A DNA stretch of 15,217 nt from an uncultured Oscillibacter sp. GTDB lineage: Bacteria; Bacillota; Clostridia; Oscillospirales; Oscillospiraceae. Each line of letters begins with the position of its first letter. Positions within the stretch are counted from its first letter, which is position 1. The translations under genes were made by a program, and so were the position numbers. The notes under the pieces were generated by a model, which was given only the letters and a program-made list of their open reading frames with translations, was not told the DNA's origin and did no database searches. This document shows, one piece after another, positions 12,705 to 15,217 of this stretch. The DNA is taken from positions 1 through 15,217 of the forward strand of contig CAMXNV010000024.1 of assembly GCA_947245315.1 (NCBI GenBank), written 5' to 3'.

Positions 12705-12793
12705 GGCACATACTACCATTCGGAAAACCCGGGGCCCCCGCAAGGGCGGCCCCTCCCCATTCCCACACAAGCAGAAAGGACGAACCCAATACC

Positions 12794-14026
12794 ATGGAAG
12801 AAAAGCTGCAAGAGTACGCCCGCCTCCTGGTCCGGGTGGGCCTGAACCCCTACCCCGGCCAGCGGATGGTGATCTCCTCCCCGGTGGAGTGCGCCCCCTT
12901 CGCCCGGCTCTGCGCCCGGGAGGCCTACGACGCCGGGTGCTGCGAGGTGGTCATGAACTGGACCGACGACGCCATGACCCGGATGAAATACCTCCACGCC
13001 GCGGAGGAGGCCTTCGACGCCGTGCCCCTCTGGCGGCGGCACTTTTTCAATGACCAGGCCCTGGAGGGCACGGCCTACCTGGCCATCTCCGCCTCGGACC
13101 CCGAGAACCTGAAGGGCGTGGACGGCAAGCGCATTATCCGGGCCCAGCAGGCCAGCGGCAAGGCTTTGAAGGACTTCGACCGGCTCCAGATGTGCGGGGG
13201 CTTCCCCTGGTGCATCGCCTCCATTCCCATTCCCTCCTGGGCCCGGCGGGTCTTCCCCGACAAGGGGGACGGCGAGGCCGTGGAGGCCCTGTGGGACGCG
13301 ATTTTCCAGGCCGTCCGCATCACCGGGGACGGCAGGGCCGTGGACCGCTGGCAGGAGCACCTGGACACCCTGGAGAAGCGCCTGGAGAAGCTGAACGCCC
13401 TGCACTTGAAGTCCCTTCACTACACCAACTCCCTGGGCACGGACCTGACGGTGGAGCTGCCGGAGGGCCACATCTGGGAGAGCGGCGGGGACCGCACCCT
13501 CTCCGGCCGGAGCTATATCGCCAACATCCCCACCGAGGAGATTTTCACCTCCCCTCTGAAAACCGGGGCCAACGGCGTGGTCTACGCCTCCCTGCCCCTG
13601 GTCCACGACGGGAACGTCATCGACAAGTTCCACTTCGTGGTCAAGGAGGGCAAGATCGTGGAGGCCCACGCGGAGCAGGGGGAGGAGACTCTCCGGGCCG
13701 CCGTGGGCGTGGACGAGGGGGCGGCCTACTTCGGCGAGGTGGCCCTGGTGCCCTACGACAGCCCCATCTCCAACCAGGGGCTCCTGTTCTACAACACTCT
13801 CTTTGACGAGAACGCCGCCTGTCACATCGCCTTCGGCGAGGCCTACCCCTGTCTGGAGGGGGGCCAGCGGATGAGCAAGGACGAGCTCAAGGCCCGGGGC
13901 CTCAACGACTCCATCACCCACGTGGACTTCATGGTGGGCACCCCGGACCTGTCTATCGTAGGCACCACAAAGGACGGCAGGGAAGTGCCGGTTTTTATAA
14001 ACGGCAATTTTGCCCCTGAGTTCTGA
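12794..14026 (+). CDS. M29-family (AmpS/PepS-type) metalloaminopeptidase
   Basis: A 410-aa protein of normal family length. The probable co-catalytic metal ligands are Glu249 in NIPTEEIFTSP, Glu315 in FGEVALVP, His344 and Tyr351 in ENAACHIAFGEAYP, and His376 with Asp378 in THVDFMVG. This is the ordered pattern of the thermophilic-type M29 aminopeptidases, which are cytoplasmic, dimeric and broad-specificity. The N-terminal half carries ARLLVRVGLNPYPGQRMVI, also typical. A weak site (GAAAGGA, about 13 nt before the ATG) supports the start. It has its own promoter. No partner gene is obvious, and the MITE-like element follows. Confidence 0.92.
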   Translation: MEEKLQEYARLLVRVGLNPYPGQRMVISSPVECAPFARLCAREAYDAGCCEVVMNWTDDAMTRMKYLHAAEEAFDAVPLWRRHFFNDQALEGTAYLAISASDPENLKGVDGKRIIRAQQASGKALKDFDRLQMCGGFPWCIASIPIPSWARRVFPDKGDGEAVEALWDAIFQAVRITGDGRAVDRWQEHLDTLEKRLEKLNALHLKSLHYTNSLGTDLTVELPEGHIWESGGDRTLSGRSYIANIPTEEIFTSPLKTGANGVVYASLPLVHDGNVIDKFHFVVKEGKIVEAHAEQGEETLRAAVGVDEGAAYFGEVALVPYDSPISNQGLLFYNTLFDENAACHIAFGEAYPCLEGGQRMSKDELKARGLNDSITHVDFMVGTPDLSIVGTTKDGREVPVFINGNFAPEF

Positions 14027-14074
14027 GGAACTTGAAAGGGGAAACCCCTCGGTGAGCATAGGTTCGGGTTTCCA

Positions 14075-14217
14075 AAGCCTCCCTCTTAGAGGGAGGTGGC
14101 ACGGCGAAGCCGTGACGGAGGGAGCTTTCTATAGAGTTCCTATAGGATTGTTTCCTGCGGGGGAACTCCCTCAGTCACCGCCTCCGGCGGCGACAGCTCC
14201 CTCAAAGAGGGAGCCTT
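14075..14217. mobile_element. MITE-like inverted-repeat element (about 143 bp)
   Basis: The two ends are imperfect inverted copies over about 50 bp. The left begins AAGCCTCCCTCTTAGAGG; the right, reversed, begins AAGGCTCCCTCTTTGAGG. Each end folds into its own hairpin (CCTCCCTC/GAGGGAGG left, GCTCCCTC/GAGGGAGC right). A second hairpin follows at each end (CACGGC-GAA-GCCGTG left, CCGCC-TCC-GGCGG right), then (C/T)GGAGGGAG or TGAGGGAG. The core is short and has no ORF. GGGTTTCC before and GGGTTCC after may be a degraded target duplication. Repeats of this style are, from memory, common in gut Clostridia genomes. Confidence 0.7.
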
Positions 14218-14255
14218 AGGGTTCCGTAATTTCAGTGCCGGCATTTCGGAGAAAT

Positions 14256-14277
14256 GGGCCGCCCCCTTGGGCGGCCC
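14256..14277 (+). other. Perfect hairpin before the carbonic-anhydrase-like gene
   Basis: GGGCCGCCC (14256-14264) and GGGCGGCCC (14269-14277) pair perfectly around CCTT. No T-run follows. It lies 45 nt before the next start codon, either as a leader structure or as a weak end signal for upstream transcription. No clear promoter for the next gene was found. Confidence 0.4.
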
Positions 14278-14322
14278 GTTCCCCGGCGGACCAATTACAT
14301 AACAAGAAAAGAGGAAATCACC

Positions 14323-14805
14323 ATGGCATACAAACTGCAAGAGACGACGCCCGACGTCCTGATCTGCGACGGCGCGAAGGTCTGCGGCGACGTGACCCTG
14401 GGCAAGGGGGTCAGCGTCTGGTACAACGCCGTCATCCGGGGGGACGACGGGGCCATTACCGTGGGCGAGGGCACCAACGTCCAGGACGGGGCCGTGCTCC
14501 ACGAGGAGACCCGCGTGGGCGCGGGCTGCACCATCGGCCACGGGGCCATCGTACACGGCTGCACCATCGGGGACAACGTGCTGATCGGCATGGGGGCCAT
14601 CGTCCTCAACGGGGCCCGGATCGGGGACAACTGCATCGTGGGCGCCGGGGCCCTGGTCACCGGCAAGATGGACGCCCCCGCCGGGTCCATGATCCTGGGG
14701 AGCCCCGCCAAGGTGGTCCGCCCCCTGACGGAGGAGGAGATCGCGGGCAACCGCCGCTCCGCCCAGGGCTACCTGGAGACGGCGGAGCACTGCCGCCGGA
14801 GCTGA
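14323..14805 (+). CDS. Gamma-carbonic-anhydrase-like hexapeptide-repeat protein
   Basis: A 160-aa left-handed beta-helix protein with continuous hexapeptide repeats (for example VTLGKG, ITVGEG, ARIGDN, CIVGAG) and a C-terminal helix. The three zinc ligands of the gamma-CA family are in place: His60 in VQDGAVLHEE, and His73 and His78 in CTIGHGAIVHGC. The GSPAKVVRPLTEEEI ending is typical of the YrdA/PaaY-like group. Some members hydrate CO2, others bind metal without clear activity. The start at 14323 has AGAGGA 7 nt upstream; an earlier in-frame ATG (14254) overlaps the hairpin. The transporter gene begins 3 nt after its stop. Confidence 0.92.
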   Translation: MAYKLQETTPDVLICDGAKVCGDVTLGKGVSVWYNAVIRGDDGAITVGEGTNVQDGAVLHEETRVGAGCTIGHGAIVHGCTIGDNVLIGMGAIVLNGARIGDNCIVGAGALVTGKMDAPAGSMILGSPAKVVRPLTEEEIAGNRRSAQGYLETAEHCRRS

Positions 14806-14808
14806 GCC

Positions 14809-15217
14809 ATGGATTGGAACCGGGAGCAGATCAAGCAGCGCCTGCTGGTGGTCTGCGGCGGCGTGGCCTTCTTCTGGGCCCTGCAAAACCTGTCCACCCT
14901 GGCCGCCGCCCTGGGGTGGGCCCTGGGGGTCCTGTCCCCCTTCCTGGCGGGCGGGGCCATCGCCTTTATTTTGAACGTGCCCATGCGGGCCATCGAGGGA
15001 CTGCTGCCCATGAAACGGGGCTGGTCCGTCAAGCGCCGCCGTCCCCTGGCCCTGGTGCTGACCCTGACGGCGGTGGTGGGGGTATTGGCCCTGGCGGTCT
15101 GCGTCATCAGCCCCGGCATCGGCGATGCGGTCCGGTCCATCAGCGGCCAGCTCCCCGCCGCCATCCAGCGCTTCCAGGAGCAGCTGGCGCAGCTGGAGTC
15201 CTGGCTCCCCCAGCTGG
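14809..15217 (+). CDS. AI-2E family transporter, N-terminal part, cut by window edge
   Basis: About 136 codons are visible, starting MDWNREQIKQRLLVVCGGVA. Early helices (FFWALQNLSTLAAALGWALG and SPFLAGGAIAFILNVPMRAIE) are followed by a basic loop (MKRGWSVKRRRP), a third helix (LALVLTLTAVVGVLALAVCV) and PGIGDAVRSISGQLPAAIQR. The PFLAGGAIAFILNVP segment is the recurring signature of the AI-2E/PerM family. Members export small molecules or, in some cases, act in Na+(Li+)/H+ antiport. GGAG lies 7 nt before the ATG inside the end of the previous gene, so the two are co-transcribed. Confidence 0.88.
   Translation, partial: MDWNREQIKQRLLVVCGGVAFFWALQNLSTLAAALGWALGVLSPFLAGGAIAFILNVPMRAIEGLLPMKRGWSVKRRRPLALVLTLTAVVGVLALAVCVISPGIGDAVRSISGQLPAAIQRFQEQLAQLESWLPQL

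Noticed and set aside
12713..14059. 448-codon minus-strand frame opposite the aminopeptidase
   Set aside because: His/Gly/Val-rich composition typical of antisense frames; the plus-strand M29 gene has all metal ligands.

Overview
The window comes from a strongly GC-rich Firmicute. Gene content and protein style (RpmH, RnpA, YidD, YidC, Jag/KhpB, a MATE exporter, RlmA, a short XRE regulator pair, a DUF378 protein) suggest a gut Oscillospiraceae-type Clostridium such as a relative of Oscillibacter, Dysosmobacter or Flavonifractor. This placement is inferred from protein character, not from a search.

Left part, minus strand (1-4610). The window opens with the 5' end of an inosose dehydratase gene (iolE). 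It has its own promoter and a site resembling a catabolite-repression operator. To its right is a leftward four-gene run with small gaps or overlaps: MATE exporter, RlmA 23S rRNA methyltransferase, a membrane protein made of two repeated (two-helix plus PH-like) modules, and an isochorismatase-like hydrolase. The MATE promoter is well formed, with a 30-bp near-perfect inverted repeat just after its start point.

Middle, plus strand (4676-7965). This is the conserved rpmH-rnpA-yidD-yidC-khpB cluster for RNase P, membrane protein insertion and RNA binding. It is flanked by neither dnaA nor mnmE/mnmG inside the window. A run of seven consecutive hairpins fills the yidD-yidC gap. A strong bidirectional terminator closes the cluster.

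Accessory island (7964-11110). Two tandem 87-aa XRE regulators read leftward. Diverging from them is a 25-codon ORF with a good promoter and RBS. It is followed by two paralogous membrane/coiled-coil proteins that share a conserved C-terminal domain of about 100 residues. The second paralog is split between two frames at an A AAA AAG heptamer preceded by a strong Shine-Dalgarno-like sequence. It is either a programmed -1 frameshift gene or a broken or phase-variable one. This island is the best candidate for an undescribed system.

Right part, plus strand (11212-15217). It holds a DUF378 membrane protein, a 283-aa Ala/Gly-rich membrane protein coupled to an unlisted 50-aa zinc-ribbon ORF with a TTG start, an M29 aminopeptidase, a 143-bp MITE-like inverted-repeat element, a gamma-carbonic-anhydrase-like hexapeptide protein, and the start of an AI-2E family transporter. 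No tRNA, rRNA, CRISPR array or transposase was recognised.
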